Assembly: GCA_028287115.1 (NCBI GenBank)
Contig: JAQBQF010000307.1
Coordinates: 1 to 64,000 of the forward strand
Direction of reading: 5' to 3'
Source of the DNA: Myxococcales bacterium
GTDB taxonomy: Bacteria > Myxococcota_A > Polyangia > Haliangiales > Haliangiaceae
DNA: 64,000 nucleotides
Part shown: positions 44,790 to 53,827 of the stretch, one piece after another
Numbering within the stretch: the stretch's first letter is position 1
Layout: each line of letters starts with the position of its first letter
Program-made: the position numbers and the translations under genes
Notes under the pieces: model-generated
Seen by the model: only the letters and a program-made list of their open reading frames with translations
Databases searched by the model: none
What the model was told of the DNA's origin: nothing

Positions 44790-46145
44790 ATGCCTCGCCG
44801 GTTCCGAACGTTGCTCGCGCTGGCGCTCCCGATGGTGGTCGCCCGCGCCAGCCAGTCGGTGATCACGTTCGCCGATGCGATCCAGGTCCGCGATCTCGGA
44901 CCCAAGGCGATCGCCGCGACCGCGACCGGCGGGCTCAATGTCATGGCGTTCGTCGTGCTCGCGATGGGCACGGTGTTCATCGTCCAGAGCTTCGTCGCCC
45001 AGCTCGCCGGGCGCGGCCAGCGCGAACAAACGACCCGGTTTGCGTGGTACGGGCTCGCGCTCGCATTTGCCGCGGGCGTCGTCGCGATCGTCCTGATTCC
45101 GATCGTCGAGCCCTTGCTCTCGTTCACCGGCTATTCGCCGGGCGTGCGAGATGCGATGGCGCAGTACATGGCGATTCGCCTGCTCTCGGTCGGCGCGATC
45201 GTCGGCGCGGAGGCGCTCGGCAACTGGTACGGCGGCCTCGGCAACACCTGGATGCAGATGATCGCCGGCATCATCACGATGGTCTGCGCGGTGGTTCTCA
45301 ACTGGGTCCTGATCGGTGGGCACCTCGGCGCACCGGCGATGGGCGTCAACGGTACGGCCGTCGCGAGCACGATCGCGAGCTTCATCGGCTTTGGCTTCCT
45401 CGCGATCGCGTTCTGGCGGGGCTGGGGCGGGGCACCGAGGCCGCAGCAGCCACGCGGCCTCACGTGGTCGGAGCTCCGGCGCGTCGTCAGGTTCGGCCTA
45501 CCGAACGGCCTCAACTGGTTCCTCGAGTTCGCGGCGTTTCAGATCTTCGTCAACTTCGTGATCGCCGGTCTCGGCGACACGACGGTCGCCGCGTTCAATG
45601 TCGTCCTCGCGGTGAACTCGATCGCGTTCATGCCGGCGTTCGGGCTCGCGTCCGCCGGTGCGATCCTCGCCGCGCAAGCGATCGGCCGTGGCGCGCGCGA
45701 CGAGGTGTGGCAGGACGTCAGGCTGACGCTCGCTTGCACGATCAGCTGGATGGTTGCCGTCGCGTCCGCGTACATGTTCGCGCCGCGGCACGTCCTCGGC
45801 TGGTTTGCGCCCGAAGGCGTCGACTCCGCGCAGCTGATCGAGGTCGGCAGCTCGATGCTCGTGATCTCCGCGCTATGGCAGGTCTTCGACGCGACGGGCA
45901 TCACGCTCGCCGAGACCTTGCGCGCCGCCGGTGACACGTCGTGGCCCGCGAAGGTCCGGATCCTGATCGCGTGGTTCGTGTTCACGCCGGCGGCCTACGT
46001 GGTCGTCAACCTGTCACACGGAGGTGCGGTCGGCGCGATGCTCTGCCTCGTCGGCTACCTCGCGCTCGTGGCCCTCGCACTCGGCTTGCGCTTCCGTTCC
46101 GGTGCGTGGCGCAGCATCGAGCTGATCGAGCCGCAGCTCGTGTGA
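44790..46145 (+). CDS. MATE-family efflux transporter
   Basis: The 451-residue protein has the twelve-helix MATE pattern in two halves. The first begins LLALALPMVVARASQSVITFAD and the second VVRFGLPNGLNWFLEFAAFQ, each followed by conserved helices with VAAFNVVLAVNSIAFMPAFG. MATE proteins export drugs and metabolites in exchange for Na+ or H+. No regulator gene is adjacent. It is divergent from the primase-polymerase gene by 47 bases. It ends 48 bases before the convergent FadL-like gene. Confidence 0.93.
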   Translation: MPRRFRTLLALALPMVVARASQSVITFADAIQVRDLGPKAIAATATGGLNVMAFVVLAMGTVFIVQSFVAQLAGRGQREQTTRFAWYGLALAFAAGVVAIVLIPIVEPLLSFTGYSPGVRDAMAQYMAIRLLSVGAIVGAEALGNWYGGLGNTWMQMIAGIITMVCAVVLNWVLIGGHLGAPAMGVNGTAVASTIASFIGFGFLAIAFWRGWGGAPRPQQPRGLTWSELRRVVRFGLPNGLNWFLEFAAFQIFVNFVIAGLGDTTVAAFNVVLAVNSIAFMPAFGLASAGAILAAQAIGRGARDEVWQDVRLTLACTISWMVAVASAYMFAPRHVLGWFAPEGVDSAQLIEVGSSMLVISALWQVFDATGITLAETLRAAGDTSWPAKVRILIAWFVFTPAAYVVVNLSHGGAVGAMLCLVGYLALVALALGLRFRSGAWRSIELIEPQLV

Positions 46146-46147
46146 TC

Positions 46148-46174
46148 CTCGACGTTGACCTGACCTACGTCGAG
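46148..46174. terminator. Hairpin between convergent genes
   Basis: CTCGACGT (46148-46155) pairs exactly with ACGTCGAG (46167-46174) around the 11-base loop TGACCTGACCT. A second inverted pair, CGTTGAC/GTCAACG (46153-46159 with 46180-46186), overlaps it. The position three bases past the MATE stop and 20 bases past the FadL stop fits a bidirectional terminator, but no T run is present. Confidence 0.4.
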
Positions 46175-46193
46175 CCAACGTCAACGCTTCGTT

Positions 46194-47438
46194 CTACTTG
46201 CCGATGCGGCCGCTGAGCGTCAGCGACCCGACGAACGCGGACACGTCGTACGTGCCTTTGTTCACCGGCATCAGCGGCGTGTCGGACGTCTTGCGGCTGC
46301 CCGGAAGGACCCACAAGAGGCCGAGGTGAATGCTGTAGTTGCCGAAGCCGAAGCTGCCACCGAGCGTCAGGTCGTGACGGTCGACGTCCGGGAGATCCGG
46401 TCCGAGGTGCTCGGCCGGGACCGGCGTCGGGTCATAGATGTAGCCGGCGCGAACGGCGAGGTTCAGGCGCGGCAGGCGGTACTCGGCGCCGATCCGGAAC
46501 GTGGTCTTGTCCTCGTAGTTGCGGATCTGGCTGATCGTCATCGTGCCCGTGCCCATCGTGGCCGGCACGTCGATGTTGAGCGACTTGAACTTCGACCAGT
46601 TGGTCCAGATCACGTTCGCTTCGATCTCGAGCACCTCGGTCGGACGAACGGCGACGCCACCAGAGATCGATTGAGGGAGCGTGACCGATGTCTTGACCGG
46701 ACCGTCGGGCGGCAATTGACTGCGAAATGGCGCCGGCGCGTTGAAGTCGCCCGTGCCGTCGAACTCTTCCTTCACATCGCTCCGCCACATCGCGCCAAGT
46801 GACAGCTGCCGGATCGAGTGCGGCTGATACATCACGCCGATGCGTCCACCGATGCCGAGCGCGGTGCCGCCGAGCTTGGCGTTGCCGCGTTCGGTGCCGA
46901 AGAACACGTCCTGCTCGAGCTCGACGGTCGCCGGCACGATGTCGAAACCACCACCGGCGCTGAGCCCCGGTACCACGCTGCCGAGGTTCACACCGAAAGC
47001 CGGCGTGATGAAGAACGTGTGGAGCGCTTCTTTGTGGATCTGATCGGTCTGCGGCGAGTTATCGGGCCACGACACCGCGAGCCCGAACGGCGTGTAAAAG
47101 CCAACGCCGACCGAGATCATGCTGGTGATCCGCGAGGTGATGAAGATGTGCGGGATGACCTGCGTGCTCGTGTTCGACTCGGTCTTCACACCACTTGCGT
47201 CGGTGAACGAAGCGTTCGGCGTGACCAGCGAGCCACCGATCTGGAACTGCGTGCCTTCACCGACGGCGATCCCGCCGACGTTGTAATAGATCGAGGACGG
47301 ATCGACATCGGTCGCGGTCGAGGCGTTGCCGCGGCCGACGGCCTTCGCGTCGAACTCGTTGAGGAGGAAGCCGTTCGCGTGTGCGACGCCGCCTGCGGTG
47401 CCGAGGCCCGCGGCGACGAGAATTGACAGTTTGTTCAT
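46194..47438 (-). CDS. FadL/OmpP1-family outer-membrane fatty-acid porin
   Basis: The 414-residue product has a signal peptide (LVAAGLGTAGGVAHA) and the family's N-terminal plug signature NGFLLNEFDAKAVGRGNAST with DPSSIYYNVGGIA. A beta-barrel of alternating hydrophobic strands follows, ending in SLTLSGRIGK. FadL proteins let long-chain fatty acids and other hydrophobic molecules across the outer membrane. It begins 12 bases after the lipase-like lipoprotein gene. This pairing is known for VolA and FadL of Vibrio, where surface hydrolysis of lipids feeds fatty acids to the porin. Confidence 0.93.
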   Translation of the reverse strand: MNKLSILVAAGLGTAGGVAHANGFLLNEFDAKAVGRGNASTATDVDPSSIYYNVGGIAVGEGTQFQIGGSLVTPNASFTDASGVKTESNTSTQVIPHIFITSRITSMISVGVGFYTPFGLAVSWPDNSPQTDQIHKEALHTFFITPAFGVNLGSVVPGLSAGGGFDIVPATVELEQDVFFGTERGNAKLGGTALGIGGRIGVMYQPHSIRQLSLGAMWRSDVKEEFDGTGDFNAPAPFRSQLPPDGPVKTSVTLPQSISGGVAVRPTEVLEIEANVIWTNWSKFKSLNIDVPATMGTGTMTISQIRNYEDKTTFRIGAEYRLPRLNLAVRAGYIYDPTPVPAEHLGPDLPDVDRHDLTLGGSFGFGNYSIHLGLLWVLPGSRKTSDTPLMPVNKGTYDVSAFVGSLTLSGRIGK

Positions 47439-47450
47439 ATGGATCTCGGT

Positions 47451-49718
47451 CTACTTGTTCGCGAACAGGAAGGTGATGGCGTCGGTCTGGAGCTGCTGCG
47501 TGCCGAGTGCGCCGGCGCCGGGTGAGCCCTTGGTCGAAGGCCTCAGCAGCGAAGCGTGCTCGTACGCGTTTCCGGGGAACATCCCGCTCGCGGAAACATC
47601 CTTGTACTGCAGCCAATGATTCATCAGCGGCATCGTCCCGATCGCCGGCGACACCGCGGCACCGGTGCCCGGGTTCATTCGTGCGGCGGCCGGCGTCAAG
47701 CCGACGAGCTTGCCTTCGTTCTCGGTCGCGACGTTCGGCACGACCTGATCGCCGACGACCTCTTGGATCAAGATCCGGCGCGCCGCGAGCTTCGGCGTGA
47801 AGTTCGCGGGGTCCGCGGGATCGATGACCCAGCGCAACGCGCCCCTGAACTGCTGGTAACCGGGCTGCATCTGCCAGGCCTGCGTCGCGCACGTGCCTGT
47901 CGGCGCCGTGTCCGAGCCGTTCCACTTGGTACCGGTGAGCACGCCGGCGTCGATCAGCGCATCGACCAGCGGGCAGCGAATCTCGAGGGTCTCGCTGTTC
48001 TCGAGGATGTCGGCCCAACCCACACCGGGGACATTGAGCACGCCCGCTTTGAGGTCGGGCGCCGTCGCGTTGATCATCGATCCGAGGATGCCGCCGAGCG
48101 AGATGCCGGCGTACTCGATCTTCGCTGGGTTGACAGCGAGCGCGCCGCAGCCGAGCGGCGTTGGAGTCGCACCGCACCCGACGAGCGCTTTCACGAGCCG
48201 CTGGACGTCGAGGACGGACTGCCGGAAGTTATCGCGCGTGCCGCCGAGGTCGGTCGACAGGAACGGTGCGTAGCACTGCGGATGCGCGCTCGGCTCGGGA
48301 GGAACGTTGGCGGCTGGATCTGCGCACCCGATCGCTGCGTTGTTCGACGTCCGCACGGCGCGATCTCCGTGATCGACGAAGTCGATCGCGACGGATGCGA
48401 AACCGAATGTCGCGAGCTGCGGCGCGAACACGAACAAGCTCTCCTTGCGGCTGCCGAGGCCGTGGCCGAACACGACGACGGGCCAGCCGCCCGCCGGTGC
48501 GGTGCCGGCCGGGATGAAGGCGACGGTCTTGATGATCCCGCCATTGATCCCACCACCCTGGCTCGAGGGATGAACCGGATCATCCCACGCACCGGGGATG
48601 TCCTTGACACCGGAGAAGGCGTTTTGCTGCAGCACCTGAAAGCTCGGCGCGCCGAGACCGGCCCCGAGCACGTCGCCGACGGCGTTGCAGTTGAGCTGGT
48701 TACACAGCGCCGTCGCGGCCGCTTGGTCCGCGGCGATGCCGAGCTGGACGTAGACGGCTTCGATGAAGCTGCGGGTGTTGCCGCCGACCACGACCGAGGA
48801 CGTCGCGAGGAACGGATTGGGCGGCTCCATCGAGGCCGGGCTGTTAGCGACCGCAGGATCGAGAGGATCGGTCGTGGTCTGCGTGTTGAAGTCCCACGCG
48901 AGCAGGACGTCGGTTCGAGCGGGATGACCCGAGGTCGCGTCGAGGAACGCCAGCGCTTTCGCGTGCGCCTTCCACAGCAGATCGAGGCCGGCGAGCTCCT
49001 GAAGATCAGGCACGCCGTTGTTGTTCGCGTCGCCGTTCGGATCGAGCGGCGTCGATTCCGAGACGAGGTTGCCCGATGCATCGAACACGACCGGATCGAC
49101 GGGTTGGCGGACGAGCGCCCACGTCGCCGATGGATCGAAGTCCTTGCCATCGGCGGTCTTGATGCCTTTGAGGATCGCGACCGTGTAGGTGCTCTTCTCG
49201 TCGAGCGGAAGCGGCGTGCCGTCGGCCCGGATCGGGACGATCGTCACCGCGTCGATCATCGACGGCGTCGTCTGGGTGCACGCGGCATCGAAGCGGAACG
49301 TGACGCCGAGCTTCGATGCGACCAGAATCGGCTGCTCGACTGCAGGATCGTTCGCGACGCCGGCCTTCGCGCGCTGAAATAGCAGGACGTGGTCCGTCAG
49401 CGTCGCGGGATCGACGGCGGCCGTGAACGTCGCCTGGATGCCGACCTCGTACGTGCCGAAGCCGTCGAGCTTGTTGAGCACCCCCGTTCGCAGCGCGGTC
49501 TGCGCGGGACTCTCGTTGCACTGCTTCGGGAGGTTGACCTTGCCCGTCATCGGATCGAGGACGAGGTTGTTCGGGAATGGAATGACCGAGCTCGCCGGGT
49601 CGAACTCGACCGTCGGGCCAACCACGATCTGGCCGGGACCCTCGCCAGGGTCGGTCTTGACGTCGGGACAGCCGCTCGCGAAGATCGCGAGGGCACAGGC
49701 TAACGTTATCTTACGCAT
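47451..49718 (-). CDS. VolA-like surface lipase lipoprotein
   Basis: The 755-residue product starts with a lipoprotein signal (LAIFASGCPD). The N-terminal domain (about 30-250: SSVIPFPNNLVLDP, LNKLDGFGTYE) resembles the virulence-factor lipase N-terminal domain. The C-terminal part is an alpha/beta hydrolase with the oxyanion-loop region VVFGHGLGSRKES and the nucleophile elbow YAGISLGGILGS (GxSxG type). Asp and His candidates follow in the last third. VolA of Vibrio is a surface lysophospholipase encoded with a FadL porin, the same arrangement as here. I infer release of fatty acids from environmental or prey lipids. The ATG at 49718 precedes the lipobox. Confidence 0.85.
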   Translation of the reverse strand: MRKITLACALAIFASGCPDVKTDPGEGPGQIVVGPTVEFDPASSVIPFPNNLVLDPMTGKVNLPKQCNESPAQTALRTGVLNKLDGFGTYEVGIQATFTAAVDPATLTDHVLLFQRAKAGVANDPAVEQPILVASKLGVTFRFDAACTQTTPSMIDAVTIVPIRADGTPLPLDEKSTYTVAILKGIKTADGKDFDPSATWALVRQPVDPVVFDASGNLVSESTPLDPNGDANNNGVPDLQELAGLDLLWKAHAKALAFLDATSGHPARTDVLLAWDFNTQTTTDPLDPAVANSPASMEPPNPFLATSSVVVGGNTRSFIEAVYVQLGIAADQAAATALCNQLNCNAVGDVLGAGLGAPSFQVLQQNAFSGVKDIPGAWDDPVHPSSQGGGINGGIIKTVAFIPAGTAPAGGWPVVVFGHGLGSRKESLFVFAPQLATFGFASVAIDFVDHGDRAVRTSNNAAIGCADPAANVPPEPSAHPQCYAPFLSTDLGGTRDNFRQSVLDVQRLVKALVGCGATPTPLGCGALAVNPAKIEYAGISLGGILGSMINATAPDLKAGVLNVPGVGWADILENSETLEIRCPLVDALIDAGVLTGTKWNGSDTAPTGTCATQAWQMQPGYQQFRGALRWVIDPADPANFTPKLAARRILIQEVVGDQVVPNVATENEGKLVGLTPAAARMNPGTGAAVSPAIGTMPLMNHWLQYKDVSASGMFPGNAYEHASLLRPSTKGSPGAGALGTQQLQTDAITFLFANK

Positions 49719-49841
49719 GAGTTGCCCGAGTATAGGCACGCTCGTGTGAGGCGCGCGAGGTCCGCCGAGTGCAACACAGTCGTGCGTGCGGCCGATCGTA
49801 GGCGCGCCCACGCCGGTTACGCCGGCCGGCTCAGCGCACAA

Positions 49842-49858
49842 GTCCCGTCGTGTGGGAC
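49842..49858 (-). terminator. Short hairpin after the YihY gene
   Basis: GTCCC (49842-49846) and GGGAC (49854-49858) form a 5-base stem with a 7-base loop directly after the stop of the minus-strand membrane-protein gene. No T run follows. It may end that transcript or simply protect its 3' end. Confidence 0.3.
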
Positions 49859-49859
49859 A

Positions 49860-50801
49860 TCACGCGTGCGCCGGTCGTCCGGGCATCCGCGGTGGCTTTT
49901 TCTCGTCGGCAGCCGCCTTGCCGGTCGCGGGCTCGATCGCGTGCTCTTGCGAGTCGGCAAGCCTCGCGGCGGCCGGATGGTTGCGCGCGCGCAGATCCGC
50001 GAGCACGTCGTTGACCTCGGCGCCGAACAGCAGCGCCACGTTCGAGAGCCACAACCACGTCAAGAAGATGATCGCGCCACCGAGGGTGCCGTACGTCGCT
50101 TCGAAGCTGTTGAAGTGGGCGAGGTAGAGGCTGAACCCATACGAGATGCCGAGCCACAACAGCACGCCGCTGACCGCACCCGGCGTGAAGATCCGGAACG
50201 GCGCATCGGTGTTCGGCAAAAATCTGTAGACGAGCGCCCACACGAGCATGACGAGCAGGCCTGCACCGACCCATCGGCCGATACTCCAGGCTGCGTCGAA
50301 CGCGGCGCCGAGCCCGAACCGGTCCATCATCCAGTGGCCGACCGCGGGTCCGACGACGAGCAGGCCGAGCGCGAGCACGACGAGGATCGCGACGCCGATC
50401 GTCATCGCGATCGCGATCAGCTGGCGGCGGATCCACGAGCGCGTTTCTTTCTTGTGATAGATCGAGTTGAGCGCCGTCATCAGCGATGTCGCGCCACGCG
50501 ACGCGCCCCACAGGGCGAGCACGGCGCCGGCGATCGCGAACCCGGCATTCGAGGCCTTGATCAACGCATCCACGCGCGCGGTCAGGACGTCACGCACACT
50601 GGGCGGCAGCGTCTCACCGGCCATCGCGACGCCCTGTCGCACGGTGTCTCCAGAGATCACGAGCAGGCTCAACGACAGCACGAACACGAGCATCGGAAAC
50701 AACGCCATCATCGCGTAGTACGCCAACATCGCACCGACGTCGGTGACGTTGTCGGCGAGCAGTCCGGTGCCGAGCTTCTTGAAGAACTGCTTCACCTGCA
50801 T
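49860..50801 (-). CDS. YihY/BrkB-family inner-membrane protein
   Basis: The 313-residue protein has six hydrophobic segments. Family features include the N-terminal VGAMLAYYAMMALFPMLVFV, LWGASRGATSLMTALNSIY and the C-terminal FNSFEATYGTLGGAIIFLTW, then LWLSNVALLFGAEVND. The family was once annotated as ribonuclease BN by mistake, and its cellular role remains unclear. The charged C-terminus (ATGKAAADEKKPP) faces the cytoplasm. It stands alone between the lipase operon and tRNA-Arg. Confidence 0.9.
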   Translation of the reverse strand: MQVKQFFKKLGTGLLADNVTDVGAMLAYYAMMALFPMLVFVLSLSLLVISGDTVRQGVAMAGETLPPSVRDVLTARVDALIKASNAGFAIAGAVLALWGASRGATSLMTALNSIYHKKETRSWIRRQLIAIAMTIGVAILVVLALGLLVVGPAVGHWMMDRFGLGAAFDAAWSIGRWVGAGLLVMLVWALVYRFLPNTDAPFRIFTPGAVSGVLLWLGISYGFSLYLAHFNSFEATYGTLGGAIIFLTWLWLSNVALLFGAEVNDVLADLRARNHPAAARLADSQEHAIEPATGKAAADEKKPPRMPGRPAHA

Positions 50802-50839
50802 GCGCAGATGAAATTGCAGTGGTTATGCCAGCGAACGCG

Positions 50840-50913
50840 CGCGCCCAGCAGGACTCGAACCTGCCCACTCTCGCTTAGAAGGCGAGTGCTCTATCCATCT
50901 GAGCTATGGGCGC
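50840..50913 (-). tRNA. tRNA-Arg (anticodon TCT)
   Basis: On the minus strand the gene begins GCGCCCA and has the D-arm TAGCTCAGATGGATAGAGC. The anticodon stem-loop CTCGC-CTTCTAA-GCGAG puts TCT at 34-36, and the T-arm has GGTTCGAGTCC. The acceptor closes with TGGGCGC and discriminator G. CCA is not encoded (the genome reads CGC), unlike the tRNA-Pro at 10700. Confidence 0.97.
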
Positions 50914-51109
50914 CGACGGAAAATCTCTGAACTCACCCACTTTGCCCCACGACGGCGCGAACCGCAAAGCCGCCAAACTATATCGTCGACCGAGTAACGG
51001 GTGAGCAGAAGTAAACCGCCAAGATGGCCGAGATCCGCTCCCTCGGAGCGCTGACGCTGTTGCCTTGGGGGTTTCGGGTTCTGACGCCAGGCGTGTTAGG
51101 TTCCGCGCG

Positions 51110-51820
51110 ATGCGCTCGATGATCGCGATCTTGGTTGGAACTGGGTTGGCTCTGTCTGCATGCGGCAAAGGCGGCGAGAACGCCGGTGCCGAGGAGGTCC
51201 GCAAGCAAGCCGAGGCGGAGCAGAAGGCGAAGGAGGCCAGCGGAGGCGTGGCGAAGAAGATCACGCCACCGGTGCCCGGCCGCGCAACATTGCCGTGCGA
51301 TCAAGTCATCAATGCCGAGCTGTTCACGCAGGCACTCGGCGAGCCAACGCCGGTGACCGTCGAGACGAAGAAGGACCCCGACGCCGCGGCGTCGTGTTCG
51401 ATCATGCGCGGCGGCAAGCGGCCGAACGAAGCCGAGCAGAAGGCGCTGCTCAAGAAGAACGGCCGGCTCGGCGTGATGAACGGCGACGAGATCTGCAACG
51501 TCTCGACGTTCTGCTGGACGATCGAAGACGCCGATCGGTTTCGACGCAAGTGCGCCGACGACAAAGAGAAGGACGACGACACGCAGGGCTTCTACTCGTG
51601 CGTGCTGATCGTCGCGACCGGCGCCGATGACGTGAAGCGGTTCCGGTTCTACGACGACGACACGAAGTGCATCATTCAGGTCCGTGGCGGACCGAGCAAC
51701 GTCGACAACGATCTGATCGGCAAGTGCGCGAAGGCCGCGCACGATCTGATCGGTCCGGCGCAGATCGCGGTCAAGCCCGCGGGCTCTGCACCCGCGGCGC
51801 CGGCCGGCTCCGGCTCGTGA
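51110..51820 (+). CDS. Cys-containing lipoprotein, unknown function
   Basis: The 236-residue product has a lipoprotein signal (VGTGLALSACGKG), a short Lys/Glu/Ala helix and a folded region with six Cys: TLPCDQVINAEL, ASCSIMRGG, EICNVSTFCW, FRRKCADDK, YSCVLIVAT and CIIQVRGG, GKCAKAA. It ends in a Pro/Ala/Gly tail. The domain might be a compact disulfide-bonded periplasmic fold. I do not recognise it. The ATG at 51110 gives a proper signal peptide. No operon partner is adjacent. Confidence 0.75.
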   Translation: MRSMIAILVGTGLALSACGKGGENAGAEEVRKQAEAEQKAKEASGGVAKKITPPVPGRATLPCDQVINAELFTQALGEPTPVTVETKKDPDAAASCSIMRGGKRPNEAEQKALLKKNGRLGVMNGDEICNVSTFCWTIEDADRFRRKCADDKEKDDDTQGFYSCVLIVATGADDVKRFRFYDDDTKCIIQVRGGPSNVDNDLIGKCAKAAHDLIGPAQIAVKPAGSAPAAPAGSGS

Positions 51821-51860
51821 CCGCACGCGGTGTGATCGCCGCGCTGCTAGATCTGACGTT

Positions 51861-51875
51861 GACGTTGACCTGAGC
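51861..51875. repeat. GACGTTGACCTGA element shared with 46151
   Basis: The 13-base string GACGTTGACCTGA occurs here and at 46151-46163, both in gaps after plus-strand genes. Here it is preceded by another GACGTT, giving a hexamer-like run. It looks like a short dispersed intergenic repeat. Confidence 0.45.
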
Positions 51876-51957
51876 TCGGACCTGAACGCCCCACGTCGAC
51901 GTGGACCCGACCCCACCCAAACTGCGCGCGGCTCTCTCTCGTGATCGCCGGCCGTTA

Positions 51958-52311
51958 CTAACTCTTCGAGATCGTGAAGCCCGTGACGCAGCGGTACTGC
52001 TTGTCTTTGTAGTCCGTGATCACGAACTCGAGCTTGACCTGATACTCCGAGCGAAACGCCGCGAACAGGAGCTGGATGCTCGTGTCGCCGAGCTCGCGGC
52101 CCTTGCACTGCAGCCCGCCCCACCGGTAGTTGGTGCTCGCCTTGTCGACGTCGAGCCAGACCGCGCCGTGGAACAGCTTGTAACTGCCGTCGCCGGGCTC
52201 GAGCACCATGAGCTGCGCGACCGAGGTGGTGGTCGTCGTATCGGCGCGAGCCGCCGGAGACAACGCCGAGATCAGGCCGAGGCAGGCGAGTAGACAAAGG
52301 AGCGGACGCAT
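51958..52311 (-). CDS. Small secreted protein, unknown function
   Basis: The 117-residue product has a clean signal peptide (LLACLGLISALSPAARA) and a strong AGGAGG nine bases before the ATG. The mature part of about 94 residues is beta-rich (SVAQLMVLEPGDGSYKLFHG, VKLEFVITDYKDKQYRCVTG) with two Cys, likely one disulfide. It follows the two metzincin-like genes on the same strand after a 13-base gap, so it is probably the third gene of their operon and may be a companion of those secreted proteins. Confidence 0.7.
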   Translation of the reverse strand: MRPLLCLLACLGLISALSPAARADTTTTTSVAQLMVLEPGDGSYKLFHGAVWLDVDKASTNYRWGGLQCKGRELGDTSIQLLFAAFRSEYQVKLEFVITDYKDKQYRCVTGFTISKS

Positions 52312-52324
52312 CCGCCTCCTTATA

Positions 52325-53827
52325 CTACTTGCGGCGGCGCCTGATCAGCAGGCCGACCACGAGGACAGACAGCACCGCGTGCACCCAGACGGCTTCGCTA
52401 GGACGCGAAACGCTACAGCAGCCGGCCGTCGCAGCCGCCGCCGGGAGGCAGATCCCGTTCGTCCCGTCGGTCATGATGCAGTCGAAGCCCATCGGGCACG
52501 TGTCGGCGACACCCGCCAGGCACGCCTGCGTGCAGATCTGCGTGTCCACGGTGCCCTGACAGATGCCGCTCGTACAGAACTGCGGATACGTGCACGCGTC
52601 GCCGAGCATCCCGGTCGGCGGATCCCAGAAGCACTTGCCGGCGTCGCACTTCTGTCCCGTCGCGCAATCGGTCGCGGCGGTCACACACGGCGCGCCCTTG
52701 GTGACAGTCACCGGCGCGGTCTCGGTCTTGATCAGCAGATCGTCGTACGCTTTGACGACGATATCGATCACACCGTTGGGCACCGTCGCCGGCAGCACCA
52801 GCGCGTAGCTCGAAGGATCCGGCTGACCGCTCGGGCCGAACGCCGCACCGTCGCGCGTCAGCCACAGATAATTGTTGAGCCAGAGCTCGACCTTCTCGAC
52901 GCCGCGTTGCGCGCCCGCGGTGACGACCACACTCGAGCCGTTCGCGATCGCCGCGCCCGATGCGGGGCTGACGACCTCGACATGCGGAGGTCTCGTGATC
53001 GGCGTACCGGGACCGAGTGCATCGAGGAGCTTGAGGTGCGAGTTCTGAGTGCCTCCGCAGTTGCACGCCCGAGGCGCAAATTCGCCGCAACGTGCCGGTT
53101 CGTTGCGGAAGAACTTCTGGCCGCCGCAGTCTCCTCGATACGACATCGGATCCTTGCAGGCCGAGGTGAAGTCGAGGAACTCGTACTCGTGGTTGAGTCC
53201 GTACGAGTGCGCGGTCTCCTGCGCGGCGATCGCACAGATCGTGAGCACGCGGCCACCGTTCAGGACGCCGTTCGCGAACGAGAACGAGATCACGTTGTTC
53301 TGACTGCTGCAGTCGGAAGGCACGGTCGCGATCCCGCCGACCTGATTGTTCGAGTAGCCGATGTCCATCGCGCGGCCCGCGATGATCGCCTCGTTGTACG
53401 TGACGCCGTTCGGCTTCTGATCCGTGATGGTCACGGCGTACGGCGAGTACACCTCCTGCATGCACTTCACGATCGCGTTCCATTCGGCATCCGCGGCGCT
53501 GCCGGTCGAGACGCCGTCGGCCGCGACGAACTCCCTCACCGTGTAGTCCGCCGGTAACGTGTTCATGCAGAAGCACCCGCCACCGCCGCACGTCGCACCG
53601 CCGTTGCACGGCAGCGAAGACGTGTGCGAGGTCGCCTCGTTGACGCCGCCGGTACCGTGGATGGTGCAGCCGCCGGTGCAGCGGTTGAGATACAGCACGG
53701 ACGCGGCCACGCCGCTCGGAGTCGGCGCTTGCCCGACCAACACGGCGCCTTGCGTGGAATCCGCGGACGCGACGCTCGATGCAGCCGCGATCAACATCCA
53801 CGTCGCGACGTGGATCAGCGACTTCAT
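52325..53827 (-). CDS. Secreted degenerate metzincin-like protein with MYXO-CTERM-type tail, copy 2
   Basis: The 500-residue product has a signal peptide and a Cys-rich region (LNRCTGGCTIHG). A metalloprotease-like domain holds QETAHSYGLNH (203-213), which is the HExxHxxGxxH zinc signature with Gln in place of the first His. A Met-turn-like DPMSY follows. An Ig-like domain (GVEKVELWLNNYLWL) and a Cys-rich segment (CATGQKCDAGKCFWDPP) come next. The C-terminus ends in GCCSVS, a hydrophobic helix and RRRRK. That tail resembles MYXO-CTERM anchors. Its ATG overlaps the stop of its paralogue by one base (TGATG). Confidence 0.8.
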   Translation of the reverse strand: MKSLIHVATWMLIAAASSVASADSTQGAVLVGQAPTPSGVAASVLYLNRCTGGCTIHGTGGVNEATSHTSSLPCNGGATCGGGGCFCMNTLPADYTVREFVAADGVSTGSAADAEWNAIVKCMQEVYSPYAVTITDQKPNGVTYNEAIIAGRAMDIGYSNNQVGGIATVPSDCSSQNNVISFSFANGVLNGGRVLTICAIAAQETAHSYGLNHEYEFLDFTSACKDPMSYRGDCGGQKFFRNEPARCGEFAPRACNCGGTQNSHLKLLDALGPGTPITRPPHVEVVSPASGAAIANGSSVVVTAGAQRGVEKVELWLNNYLWLTRDGAAFGPSGQPDPSSYALVLPATVPNGVIDIVVKAYDDLLIKTETAPVTVTKGAPCVTAATDCATGQKCDAGKCFWDPPTGMLGDACTYPQFCTSGICQGTVDTQICTQACLAGVADTCPMGFDCIMTDGTNGICLPAAAATAGCCSVSRPSEAVWVHAVLSVLVVGLLIRRRRK

